The notes beneath the pieces are model-generated. The model ran no database searches. It was not told where the DNA came from and saw only the letters and a list, made by a program, of their open reading frames with translations. Positions 10,889-21,977 of a DNA stretch of 64,000 nt are shown here, piece after piece; within the stretch, counting starts at the first letter, position 1; each line of letters opens with the position of its first letter. The position numbers were made by a program, and so were the translations under genes. This DNA comes from Erythrophleum ivorense (taxonomy: Eukaryota > Streptophyta > Magnoliopsida > Fabales > Fabaceae): NCBI GenBank assembly GCA_026724425.1, contig JAIUCV010000117.1, positions 2,017,501 to 2,081,500 of the forward strand, read 5' to 3'.

Positions 10889-12472
10889 CTTATTTACATA
10901 TATATACAGAGATCTATAAAGACGTACATGTTCAATATACTAACTATATTTGCTGAAATAGAATCCACAATTGATAATTAGTAAAATTTAAATGATTGTA
11001 TGCACCGATTGAGTCTGTGAGTCACACCAACTTGGATATCTTCGATCTATTTTGGAAATCGGGGCAATATAGAGCAGATTTAGATAAGTTTGGATGATAT
11101 GTTGGTTAAGAATATGTTGGTTTTGATGGAGAAGAGATATGATCACTTATAGAGAGAGGGAGAGTTTCCCTTATGACTATATATGGAATTGCGTTCCCCT
11201 ATTACTTTTTTGTTTCCTTAACCACCTTAGGTTAATTTGATTAATTATTTTTATTTTAAAGAGAACAAAAAACATTTACCCCAAAGAACAAGGAGACATT
11301 AATGTGATGTTTATACTCCCTCCGGTTTTTTTAGTTGTCGTTCTCTATTTTTTAACGCAAAATAAGAAAATAATTAAAGTTATTATTTTACCCTTAATTA
11401 ATGATATGTGTTTTGTTTAATATGAATAATTTATAAGCTAAAAAGTTAGGATAATATTGTAAAATTTGCAGAAAATACAAATGACAAATAATATGAAACA
11501 AAATTTTAACTCTATAATGACAAATAAATCGAAACGGATGGAGTACCTTATATCGTTTCTAGTAATAATCTACTCAACAACAACTTATTCCTTATTCTTA
11601 ATGGTTTTTAGGGCCTAAATGCAAACTGTATCGCAACGGAAAACGACTGGACAATATTTTTAACATTCTCTCGTGGATTCCCAGTGTCGGAAGCGGAGAG
11701 TAATGAATTTCTTATGAAGGAATATGGAGAAAACTGTGTTGAATGTATTTATAGGTCAGAAGGCAATGGAAACTCCCCCAATTGTCCTCGAACATATAAA
11801 CTTTTTAACACAATTTTCTCCAAATTGTTCCTCGAAAAATTTCTTCACTTATGCTTTCGCCACTAGACACCCACAAAAAAATATTAAAAATATGGTTCAT
11901 TCGTTCTTCTTCACGATACTGTGAATGTTTCAGCCCCAAAGACCATCAGAATTGAGGGAAAAGTCGTTGTTGGGATGATTATTTCCAGACATGATATGAG
12001 GCATAACATTGATGCTCTTGGAAGTCGGATGTGGGAACCGAGAATGCTGAAAGGCCAGCAGAGTTTGGTGAAGTAGGAAAGTGAAGAGAAAAAATGTAAA
12101 AGTTTTTTGAAGGATACTTGAATTAAAAAAAAAAAAATTATTTAGTAGTTGAATGTTTTCAAAAATAATATACAAATATATCAAAAGTGATTTCATTTTA
12201 CATCATAAGAGTAGTATATATAGCAAATAAATGTAGAAAATAAATAAATATGAAAATTATCCAACTGGAAATGCACGAGAAAAGATATATACAAAATGGG
12301 ATATAAAGAAACGACATCATATATAGTAAAAAATATGTACTCTATAATTATAATTTTAATATTTCCAAATGTTAGAACATTGATTTGGATTGCAGACAAG
12401 GAATCAAGAAGCGTGACTAATTTTCATTGACCATCTTTATTAGAAAAAATCTTTGTTGTCCAATTATAGTTA
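10889..12472. other. Spacer between the duplicated copies
   Basis: AT-rich DNA between the two direct copies. It contains a Stowaway-type MITE (11316-11543). Short open frames at 11684-11924 and 11930-12399 carry no domain I recognise. The reverse-strand string PNNDFSLNSDGLWG near 11940 could be the C-terminal end of a decayed gene, but nothing else supports it. The last ~60 bp (from about 12415) resemble sequence inside the duplication near 8870. Confidence 0.5.
11316..11543. mobile_element. Stowaway-type MITE (Tc1/mariner)
   Basis: About 228 bp with imperfect terminal inverted repeats, CTCCCTCCGGTTT on the left and AAACGGATGGAG on the right, flanked on both sides by TA (11314-11315 and 11544-11545). 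The CTCCCTCCG terminus with a TA target duplication is diagnostic of Stowaway elements. It is AT-rich and noncoding, so it was mobilised in trans. Confidence 0.85.
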
Positions 12473-14650
12473 GACATATAGAGTAAGAATGATTTCCTTA
12501 AGTTTTAAAATCCACCTAGCATATATAATTTAATTTCTAATTGCAACAAAACAGATTAACCTATAAACAAATTTTTATTTCACCTTTTTGTTTAGATATT
12601 ATACAATGAATATAAACACCAGGCACATTTTCTAAAGTTTTAAAATCCACTTAGCATATATAATTTATTTTTGTTCATTGACCATCCTTATTGAAAGTTT
12701 TGTTATTATCCGACAATAATTAATTAATTCTATGATGTCAAATAAAATTTAATATTTCATTTTACTTCTCTGATGCGAGGGCTTTTTAACTAATCTTTTG
12801 TTGTTATCAAATAAACCGTGTAATGCTCCTTTCTGAGCTTTTTACAACCTTAATAAAATCATTGGTGTTTTAAGTAAAACTAATAAGGAATAACATACTT
12901 CTTAATAAAACCGAAAACCGAGGGCATTTATAGATGCTATATCCATTTATATTATTTTTTCGCAAAGTGATTTTGGAGAATGAAGGTTTTTCATTTACTC
13001 TCACAATTAAAAATCTAAATCGCCATTAATGAAATAAAATAACTTATTCAACATATAGATTTGATGAGATTTGTCTCATCTAACTAACCTAATATCTTTA
13101 ACAATTTAATCCCTATAACTATTAGTCATTATTTTCTAGAAAACATAAATTTCTTGAACCGACTCTATCTTTGAACCCTAATTTGGAGAGTTTTTCTTTA
13201 TCCTTGCAGGAAATTTGTTTCTAGAAACAATGACTATGTGTGACTGTGTCGATCAACATTGGTCTCTTGAAACGATTGGCTAACTTCATTTCAAAACGAA
13301 ATTTTGATGGCAATAATTCATTACATATATTCAAAAGATACTATATGGGATGGAATGTGTTATGGCCCTTTCCACGTTAAAGATCAGCCCATCAGAGCCA
13401 AGGTCCGCCGCACTGCCGACCTACAGTTGATAACAGGCTTTTTGTATCAACTACTCAGGCCCACTACTCTCTATCGCTGCAGTGTTTAAGGTGTCAATCC
13501 AAATGGAAGTGCTGCAAGAGGAATGCAAAGAAATGATAAACTCAAGTGAAATCGGGTTTTTGATGGAATTATGAACTAAAGACAATAACTTTAATGCTAA
13601 GAATACTTAACAGTATGTAAAAATGAAAGCTTTCAGATATAAATGAGAAAGGAGGAGTCTTGGGTGAGTATCCTCGGTCAAGGCTGCTTCTGCTCAAGGG
13701 GTCTGAGTCTAGAGCAAGTAAAGTTTACGTTTTATGCAAAGGCTGAGGTAAACTAGCCACTCTCGTGGTCTAGTCGCTCTGCTGAGTTAAACCCAAAGCC
13801 AACTCTCGCTGGTGACCTTAAAACAGCAGACTTTAAGATGAACAAGCCTTTAATCGCATGAGAAGTGCCCCAACAACCAATCTGTTAGGTTGGGAACACT
13901 AACCTCCAACACTAGTTCGCTTAGACATTTTCACAAACACCTTATAGGTGAGGAAAGTCCAGATACCTAGCTCTTATTGATCGGATAAGAGCTGAGGGAT
14001 TAAAAACCCTAGTGTAGGAATAACCAACTAAACAAGTTGAAGAAGGGGTCCACAAGTGCAAAAGATTAAGCCTCATTTTGGAATAAAACTAAAGTTGTGT
14101 TGTTATGCGAGTTTCGTATTACATACAAAGTGTTGTTGTCTATTTAATTAGTCTAGTCATTTTCTCTTTGTTACCTCAACACTTGATACACGGCTTTATC
14201 CTATCGTTAGGGATTGGATTGTTATCTCGTCTTTGGCTAGTTGCTGCAAAATCAATTTTGTATTATTTTTTTTATTTTGTATTAACAAAGATACAAACTC
14301 CAAATGACTTGTCGTGCTCATATGATATGAAATGAAATGAAATAGTTTTTGTTTAAAGAAATCTTGGCAAGCTTTAGCTTGGGGCTCGGTGGTAATCGTC
14401 GACGACGCATAGACATGTAACCATGGGAGGCTTTATGGTTCTCGTTCCTGATCTTGATTTGGTGCGGCAGATCATACATATCCTTCATGCCGGCAAAATG
14501 ATACATCTGTTTTTAACCTTTTTTTAAAGAAAATGTGTTACTTTATACTCCGAAGATCTATTGCATATTCTAGTGAATGTACATTTCGAGGATAGCCAAT
14601 GATATGTTCAATAACAAAACTCATGGAACATCTTATTTACATATATATAA
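12473..14650. repeat. Large direct duplication, copy 2
   Basis: Partner of 8669-10888. It holds the same AT-rich segment, LTR-like segment (about 13490-14065) and GA3-oxidase 3'-flank copy (about 14070-14535). At its left edge the sequence is continuous (TATAGTTAGACATATAGAG), whereas copy 1 meets the MULE A terminus at exactly this point. This copy therefore appears to preserve the pre-insertion state. Confidence 0.9.
14070..14535 (+). repeat. Inverted copy of the GA3-oxidase 3' flank (left arm)
   Basis: Nearly the exact reverse complement of 15204-15668. It includes the block around ATCTTGGCAAGCTTTAGCTT and the start CATTTTGGAATAAAACTAAA, which directly abuts the stop of the GA3-oxidase gene in the other arm. 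The spacer between arms is about 670 bp. A direct copy of this arm lies at about 10330-10800. The 62-aa frame MYHFAGMKDMYDLPHQ... appears in all three copies only because the DNA is repeated. Confidence 0.9.
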
Positions 14651-15179
14651 GATGTTCACTGATCATGTTAAAATCGCAAGAAAAGAAGAAGAGAAAGACT
14701 GAAATCATGCTAAACAAGATTAACAACTTAAAAACTTCTTAAACTTACAAAGATTCAACAAAAGCTTACAAAGATTTTCCAAGAAATGAAAATGTCTTTT
14801 TGGAAAGAGATATCGGTTACAAAGATAAAAATAATGATAAGTCCCTCTAAAACTAGGTCTTAAGAGTTTATATAGTAAGTGAGAAGGGTGTTCCGCTTGC
14901 CCAAGTCCTCTCGATCAACCTCCATCAGCTTCCAGCTTCACAGTCTTGCTCCAGTCACTACCCCAACTTACCTTCATCTTGCTCAACGCCTCAAACACCT
15001 AGGAAAACACTCCGAATGCAATGAAAATGCAATAAAAATGCAAAATGCTATCTTAAAAGCTAAATGCTCCTAAGTGGATGATCTCTACACTAAGTGGTGT
15101 GACATGCGACACAAAGACATGCAAAACTGTGTAGAATATGGTGCTAAATGTATGCAAGTATTGAGTATATATATCAACA
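14651..15179 (-). repeat. LTR-like fragment in the inverted-repeat loop
   Basis: Read on the minus strand it begins TGTTGATATATATACTCAAT at 15179 and contains a TATA-like ACTATATAAACTC (about 14863-14876) followed by pyrimidine-rich leader-like sequence. This resembles the U3-R part of a plant Ty3 LTR. No coding domain, primer site or second LTR was found, so it is a truncated remnant, and the assignment rests on form only. Confidence 0.45.
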
Positions 15180-15203
15180 GTAAAGAGGAAAAGTTCAAAA
15201 CAC

Positions 15204-15670
15204 ATTTTCTTTAAAAAAAGGTTAAAAACAGATGTATCATTTTGCCGGCATGAAGGATATGTATGATCTGCCGCACCAAATCAAGATCAGGAACGAGAAC
15301 CATAAAGCCTCCCATGGTTACATGTCTATGCGTCGTCGACGATTACCACCGAGCCCCAAGCTAAAGCTTGCCAAGATTTCTTTAAACAAAAACTATTTCA
15401 TTTCATTTCATATCATATGAGCACGACAAGTCATTTGGAGTTTGTATCTTTGTTAATACAAAATAAAAAAAAAATAATACAAAATTGATTTTGCAGCAAC
15501 TAGCCAAAGACGAGATAACAATCCAATCCCTAACGATAGGATAAAGCCGTGTATCAAGTGTTGAGGTAACAAAGAGAAAATGACTAGACTAATTAAATAG
15601 ACAACAACACTTTGTATGTAATACGAAACTCGCGCGCATAACAACACAACTTTAGTTTTATTCCAAAATG
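15204..15670 (-). repeat. GA3-oxidase 3' flank (right arm of the inverted repeat)
   Basis: This is the presumably ancestral copy because it is contiguous with the gene end at 15675. Homology to the inverted copy stops near AAAATGTGTT on the outer side and near CATTTTGGAATAAAAC beside the gene. If GA3-oxidase transcripts run past their stop they would cross this arm and, if long, the inverted partner too. Confidence 0.9.
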
Positions 15671-15674
15671 AGAT

Positions 15675-16947
15675 TCAATTGGTGGGATTAACGACCCTAA
15701 TTGCATCGAATGCCTTCTCGAAAACCTCGTATTTTATTCGAAGATATTCATTCCAAGTGACTGGCCGGTATATAGACGATTCAACCGGACCAACTATTTT
15801 GGATATTGATCTTATCTCCACATCACCAGCTGGACCACCCCACAAATACGCAATCGAAATTCTTGACCGGGTTTGGTTAACTCTAGCTCGGTGAACCACA
15901 CTCATGATTTTACCGTTCGACAAAATGTGAAAGAGGTCGCCGATGTTGATCACGAGAGCGCCAGGAACCGGCTCTACGGTAACCCAACCGGTCTCTTCCC
16001 TAAACACTTGTAGCCCTCCCGTGTTGCTCTGGTGCAGAATGGTTAGGATAGTGGAGTCGGTGTGAGCGGCTAGCCCCATGGCTCGTTCTGGTTCAGGACA
16101 AACCGGGTAATGGTTTAGTCGTATGACGCCTCGGCCCATGTTCTGTGCCCATTCAATGTCGTCAACGGTGACACCAAGAGAGCCCAATACCCAAGACAGA
16201 AGTCTGCTCGCTAATTTTTCCATTTCGCCCTTGTATTCTTCGATTATTCCGCTACGTCCAAAGTAACGAAAATGAAATGCAAAAAAAAAAAATTAATTAA
16301 TTACAAAAAGGCCTTAATTATAGTAATCTAGTTTTAAAACCCCAAGAATCTCCATAATATATATACGGAACTCATTTTTATATATTGCAAAGAAAATATC
16401 GATAATGAATTGCATGTGTGATCTCATATAAACGATAATATACATAAGTTATATTCCTTTGCAACAATACTTTCGTGAATTTTATGTGTGCAAAGTATGA
16501 TGGACGTTACCAATATTTGGTGTAATCATGGGGCCAAAGAGTAAGGAAATGGTCGCGATAAGAGTCATCGGCGATTGTGAAACCTTCGCACCACATTTTC
16601 TTCTCGAAAAAAGGAGTCATTCGAGGTTCTCCATAGCCACTAACTCCTTTATCGGAGGAAGCTGCCTTGAGCTTCCTCTCTGAAGGCATATCGAAAAGGG
16701 TTTTCGAAAGAGAATCAATATCGTCTATGAGCTTCTGAGGAATCCCGTGGTTGGCTATCTGAAACGCTCCCCACGTTTTACACGCATTTCCTAACAGAGT
16801 GATGACGTCGGGATCGGAGAGGTCGATGACCGGAATGGACTCTTCCACTGCGGAGTCGGCGGATGTGAATTTCCAGGTGAATGAGTCAGGGAGTGTTTGG
16901 AGACTGCCTAAGTTTCCGATGGATACCTCTTCTGTTATTGAAGGCAT
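15675..16947 (-). CDS. GA3OX: Gibberellin 3-beta-dioxygenase (GA3-oxidase)
   Basis: A 2-oxoglutarate/Fe(II) oxygenase that converts GA9/GA20 to bioactive GA4/GA1 in the cytosol. Two exons: 16947-16511 and 16251-15675, giving 337 aa. Exon 1 starts MPSITEEVSIGNLGSLQTLP and carries the DIOX_N domain (IPVIDLSDPDV, WGAFQIANHG). Exon 2 carries the catalytic fold: LNHYPVCPEPERAMGLAAHT, the iron-binding H-x-D in AAHTDST and distal H in VVHRARV, and the 2OG-binding R-x-S in SRISIAYLWGG. It ends DAIRVVNPTN. The single intron matches the family position. From memory, Arabidopsis GA3ox proteins are ~347-358 aa; this one looks shorter both before AVEESIPV and around WAQNMGRG, so two small in-frame deletions are possible. 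Catalytic residues are intact. The closest Arabidopsis paralogue (GA3ox3 or GA3ox4) cannot be fixed by eye. Confidence 0.85.
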
Positions 16948-18151
16948 GGCTTTGTGCCTTTGTGATATAATGAGAATATGAGATTGGAATGCTCATGAAA
17001 TGTACAATAATACAGTTAGGATATATATACATATACATACACACACACATATGTTATGAATATATGGAGATCGCAACAAGTTTACTACATGCATATATGA
17101 TGAGGATAAAATCAGTTTTTCAACTCTGTCCTTTTCTGTTGAGCTAGAAACCGAAAGGATTTTACTAAGCATATAGTGACTACTGAGAATATATCCACGT
17201 TACGTACATTATTAGTTTTTGTAAATATTAACCAAGTTTCAGTTTTATTTTGTAAATTCCCAATTTCCAGTTAAAGCTGAGCAATTAGATTGGATCCACG
17301 TATTATAACTTTATACAACATTAGCAAACAGTGCGTGGTTTTGATTAGCAAATATCGGTTTCGATAAATTCATTATGTAATTACTTACATTGACTAAAAT
17401 TAGTAAAAAGCCAGTTTCTAATTAAACCTGGCAGTTTTATTGGATATAATTAGAACAAGTGTGTTCATGCATGGTAGGAGTTACAATTTGTTTTTGTCAT
17501 TATTACTTTACAGAGAGATCTCTAATGACCTCAGATTTTGATTCCTTTGGATAAATTATCTTCATGTAATAATAAAAAAAATTAACAATTTAAGAAAAAT
17601 TGGGGAAAATAAAACTAAAAACATACCTTTTTCATGTATATCAAGATAAAGTGACTCGTGTTGTGAAAACGAGGAACCAACCACTTAACTAAATGGTTAC
17701 TCATATTACTCCGATAAAAATGTAAAAGTAGAAAATAAAAATCAGGATATTTGGTCTGAAGACAAACAGTTCCTAATAAAGGAAAGAGACTGATTGAAAT
17801 GAGTAGCTTTGGTTGCAAGGTACTGTTTCCAAATGAGAGATGGGTAAGAGTAGAGAAGATAGGAATAAAGTTTTGAACTTCAGTGCTCAAAATTCTCCGA
17901 AGAGCTTGAAATATTTATCTAATATTCTCCTCCCTGAGTTGTTAATAAAATTGTCATATTTTCTTGGCGTTCATCCTTGACTCAATGATTATTACATTCG
18001 GCTTCAAAATGATAAAGCTCACGCTAGTTCTTGTGTATACAGAAGTGTGAAGGAAGAGTTGCATCGTATGCAAATTGACTTATGCACAAAACTAATAGCA
18101 AAAAATAGGAATATGATGTTGATTTGAAACCACGAGTGAGAGACCTTCTTT
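16948..18151. other. Intergenic: GA3-oxidase upstream region and OTU 3' flank
   Basis: AT-rich with no supported coding sequence. A TATA-like run sits about 75 bp upstream of the GA3-oxidase ATG (17020-17036). CACACACA and TATATATACA runs follow at 17030-17050. Reverse frames at 17615-17890 and 18019-18204 have no domain. Confidence 0.5.
17020..17036 (-). promoter_or_regulatory. Candidate TATA box of the GA3-oxidase gene
   Basis: The minus strand reads TATATATAT about 75 nt upstream of the start codon at 16947, a spacing that would give a leader of about 45 nt. The context is generally AT-rich, so the match is weak evidence. Confidence 0.35.
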
Positions 18152-19733
18152 CTAGAACAACCAATGTTTTCTCTTTGGCTTCTGCTGAACTGGAGCAGCT
18201 GCACTCAGAAAGGTACAGACATAATCAGTGTCCTCAAGCACAACAAAGTCACAATTTTGGAAACATTTCGTAAACACAAAAACAAACCTTGAATATCGTA
18301 TAAAGAGTTATAATGCACCTCTGACCAGAAACTTAACCATAACTCTGCACACCATTCCAAGCAAACAAAAGCACACAACTTCAGATAAGTAGCGATAAGT
18401 TAAGGTGAAAGGAAATATTATTCTGAGTCTCACCGCGCTTAGGTGCTTGGTATTGAGGCATAATCTCAATGAAACAAGTGTCCCTGAAAGATGTCAGCAA
18501 GCATATCTTTGCTGCAAACTGTTCAAAGGGAGATACAATGGAAATAAGAAAACGAACAAGGAAAACAACTCAAAAGGCACTTGTCTAAGTGCCAAAAGAG
18601 TCTGTAATCTGTATGCGGTTTACTTTACATGGCTTCTCGAGGTTGTTTAAATAAAGAAACTTACCCTATCTGCTGCAGCTTGAAGGGTAACATGGTCTCC
18701 CCATTCTCCGTTCCTGTCATTTACGTAACTTTGAGTGTGAAGCCCCAACAAAGTATATAGCTTTAAAGACTAATGAGAAATTAATATGTTTTTGCACATC
18801 ATACTTTGCCATCTTCTTGTAATACCGTTTGTATTTCATCGGAACATAACTTTCGTACATAGAGCGATTGTTCTTGAGCTGCAGCAACAAGAACAAAACA
18901 AAAGAATTTATCCAACTGCAACAATGGTTTAAGTGCTAATAATAAAACAGAGTCATATATGTGTGTCACTGCCTTTTGTTTCATCTCACCTGTTTAACAA
19001 CTTCTTCCCTAACTTGCTTGTGGTACTCTGAAGATCGGTACAACTGGTCAGAAACTGCTCGGAACTGCAAAAAGACACTCAAATTTCTCTATAAGATATG
19101 AGTATACAAACAGATGAAGAAGATAGTTTGAAAATGTAGCCTCTTATCACCTGGCAGTTTCCATCACCAGAGACCTTTAACTCACACAAACCATATACAT
19201 TTAGCCTGCAAAGACAAATCAAACATACCAAATTAACAATTAAATCTGAAAGAAAACATCCTAGGGAATCTAGGAGGAAACATTATGTAGTGACTACACC
19301 AACATATTCAAAAAACAGAGTGAGTGCATCCTATAAAGATTGAGAAAAGAACAAGAAGAAGGCGTTGGTAATCGAGAAGAAGAAGAAGAGAGCATTCAGA
19401 ATAACCTTTGAAGAAGGCGTTGGTGATCGAAAGTGGCATCGTTGAGGTTGGGAATATAAGTATTTATCCTTGGAACATGCTGCAAAACAAGAGCATATGT
19501 ATGCATAAACAGAGATAGAGCAAGAGAGAGTCAAGCATGTCGAAATACTTCGTTCTGTACAATAAAGAGACTACAACCAAACTTACAGGCACGGGAGCAA
19601 GATTGGAGAGGCGTCTGGCTACAGCACCATCTAGTTTAGTGTACTCTTCAGATAACATAAGAGCAATCATCCGATCATCTTCCGTATCCTTTTGACTGCT
19701 CCAAGAAGTCGAGCTCGAAGAAGACTCTCCCAT
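18152..19733 (-). CDS. OTU-domain cysteine protease (deubiquitinase), short plant type
   Basis: Nine exons (approx. 19733-19587, 19479-19406, 19205-19151, 19064-18990, 18878-18805, 18713-18665, 18518-18434, 18344-18288, 18198-18152) give a 220-aa protein; the exon lengths sum to a multiple of three. It starts MGESSSSSTSWSSQKDTEDD and ends KPKRKHWLF. The OTU catalytic motif GDGNCQFRAVSDQLY, with the nucleophilic Cys, spans exons 3-4. The catalytic His is in WSEVHYNSLYDI (exon 8). The family removes ubiquitin from proteins in cytosol or nucleus. Length and sequence fit the small Arabidopsis OTU proteins (OTU12-like from memory). All splice sites are GT-AG and no damage is visible, so it is probably functional. 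Many short reverse frames in this interval are fragments of these exons with intron read-through. Confidence 0.9.
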
Positions 19734-21218
19734 GTTTTCTTGTCAAGAAAGAAACTCTTTCTAGTCCTACAACAGGAAAGAGAGAGAGATCCCAAGGATA
19801 ATAAGAGGAAATGCACACGAAATCGATTGGATCTGGGAATGAGCCTATCATCAATGATCAACCCATCGGGACGATCGGATCTAAAACAGATGCGAAGGAT
19901 AAAGATTCCAAAGAGCAGAAAAGATGATACCTTTCCTGTGCGAAGGAGGTCTTTGACGATCTGTTCTTGCGACGGCTACAAGAAACAAAGTTGGGATCTT
20001 TTTTAGATTTCTGGCAGTTGGTTGGGCGGGTATCTTACAGAAGTCCAGCAAAACCGCGTTCTTTTGTCCTAAACCATAAGTCAATCTCCATTCTTTTTAA
20101 TATATATAGCTTTATGTTAGCCAATAACGTTCAACAACTTTTTGGGTCGGAGGAAAAATTTTACATCAGCAAAATCATCTATGAATGCTGAAAATGTTGA
20201 AATCGAATGTTCAGAGATGAGAAAGCTATAGAATTTGAGTTCTCTCATCGTTACGATGGAAAAGTCGAGGTTGAGATCAGAAATACCTGAGTTTTGGATA
20301 AGGAGGTGGTTTGATTGATCGGAATATATCGCCGGCAATTTCAAAATGAAAGGATAATTTTTCAATTGTTCGATGAGTTTGTGGTACGGAAGTCTTGAGA
20401 TTGGGCCAAAGTCAAAGGTGGAGTTTGTAGATTATTGTCTTTGGTCAACTCTTACTTATGGGCCTTTTTGGGCCAAATGTTTTGGACAAAATTCAAGGTT
20501 AGTTCAGGTTCCAAATGTCTTTGTTTTTTTTTTTATAGTATAGATGCATTTTCTTTTCTTCTTATATAGTGTTTAAATTGGTATTTTTTATATTTTTTTA
20601 TCATAAATTGTAAAAAAGATAACATATGTAGAGACCTATAAATCCAATATTCAAGACGACCGGTTATCTCTCCGCCGTGTAGATATGTGTATGGTTTATA
20701 GGTTTGCGTTATTTCTCCGATAAGATCCGACTCTCTGTCAAGTAGATATATGTGTATGATGTACATATTTGTATTTTTTGGGCTCTAATCTCCTGTAAGA
20801 TCCAAAATTTATCTGCTGTGTAGATCTGTGTATGGTGTATAGATTTGCATTCTCGGATTAAGAAAATGAATTATCTCTATTTATCTGTGTAAACAATTGC
20901 GATCTGACACCGTTTCATATATATTTCATGGTTATTTGTTTCTCTTTCTATATAAGTCTCGCGAACTCTTATAGTTTTATTTTTCATTATCCGCCGCAAA
21001 AAAAAAAAGTGAAAAGAGCCGCTTACATCTAATAAGTTTACGTGAGATTTCAATTGCATGAAAACTAGCTCTTAAATCTGGTTAAACATCCACAAAAGTT
21101 ATGTTTTATTGGATAAAAACACTTTCAAAATTCTAATTTTCATTCAATTTCATGTCAATATTTTATAGTTTTTTTTCTTCATTTTTATCGCAAACCCCAA
21201 AGAGTTTGATTGATTACA
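19734..21218. other. OTU upstream region and intergenic DNA
   Basis: Contains the probable OTU 5' UTR and promoter (to about 20400). Around 20645-20860 there are three imperfect copies of an ~85-bp unit (each with a GTGTAGATnTGTGTATG-type core). Near 20990-21110 is one unit of a repeat (GAGATTTCAATTGCATGAAA...) whose other copies lie beyond MULE B at 29985-30230. No gene supported. Confidence 0.5.
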
Positions 21219-21270
21219 TTTTATAAAGGGGAAATTGGCAATTTACCCCAAAAAAAACCTCTTCTTGTCC
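21219..21270. repeat. MULE B target duplication and left terminal inverted repeat
   Basis: TSD TTTTATAAA at 21219-21227, then the TIR at 21228-21270, beginning GGGGAAATTGGCAATTTACC, with an A8 tract and CCTCTTCTTGTCC. It pairs with 29936-29978 with a single mismatch (position 4). Confidence 0.95.
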
Positions 21271-21439
21271 CTTTACCCCTTTTTTTACTTTTGCTATTTT
21301 GTGCCAACATTGCCCTTCAATATAGTTAATAACTCATACAAACTTCTTTTGAAAGTGAACAAAATTTCTAAAATTCTTAAAAATGATGTTAAAACTGTGT
21401 AGAATGTTTGAGATTTTTTAGATTTTTTTTCATGTTTAT

Positions 21440-21835
21440 AAAATTAATTAAAGGTTGAGTCTACGAACTTCGATTTTCAAAGTAGAATACGTTTTCTACT
21501 GTTTACGTAGACGTCTAGCGAGCGTAGAAGATGAAATCTACAAGTTGTTTATACTTCTACCGTTTCGTAGAATTTGCTCCAAACATATTCTACGTAATAC
21601 ACTATCTTCTACTAATTGTAGATTTCAAGTTCTACGGTAAACACTGACATCTACCGGTCGTAGAGTCTGTGTTCTACGTATTACATTATATTCTACCATT
21701 CGCAGAATTTGTGTTCTACAAAAAACATATTGGCTACAATTTCGTAGAATGCATATTTTCGTTACATGTTCTACCAAAATAACTAACATCTACCATTCGT
21801 AGAATTCGTCTTCTACGAGAATCCAGAAAATATTG
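21440..21835. repeat. Degenerate TCTAC/GTAGA dyad array near the MULE B left end
   Basis: About seven to eight diverged units of ~46 bp, each built as TCTAC-N5/6-GTAGA-N8-TCTAC (examples: TCTACCATTCGTAGA near 21792; TCTACCGGTCGTAGA near 21651). Motif start-to-start distances alternate 10-11 and 13 bp. Between motifs the sequence is poorly conserved while the pentamers persist, the pattern expected for binding sites. It lies upstream of the transposase ATG (21978), in a position to act on its promoter or on the transposon end. Confidence 0.8.
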
Positions 21836-21977
21836 CAACTGAATATTTTTCAAATCTTTACTTATTTTTTTCTCTCAAGGCACGAAAATATTCTTCCACA
21901 ACGCGTCTCTGTCGATTTTCAGCCACCTCATCTTCCTCTTTGATACCCTAACTCTCTTTTTCTTCTGCTAAAGTAAT

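Noticed and set aside
11930..12399. Reverse-strand gene end (PNNDFSLNSDGLWG)
   Set aside because: Looks protein-like but there is no family match, upstream exon or supported start.
10575..15420. 62-aa frame MYHFAGMKDMYDLPHQ in three places
   Set aside because: It recurs identically because the GA3-oxidase 3' flank is triplicated; no homologue is known and it sits in probable UTR.
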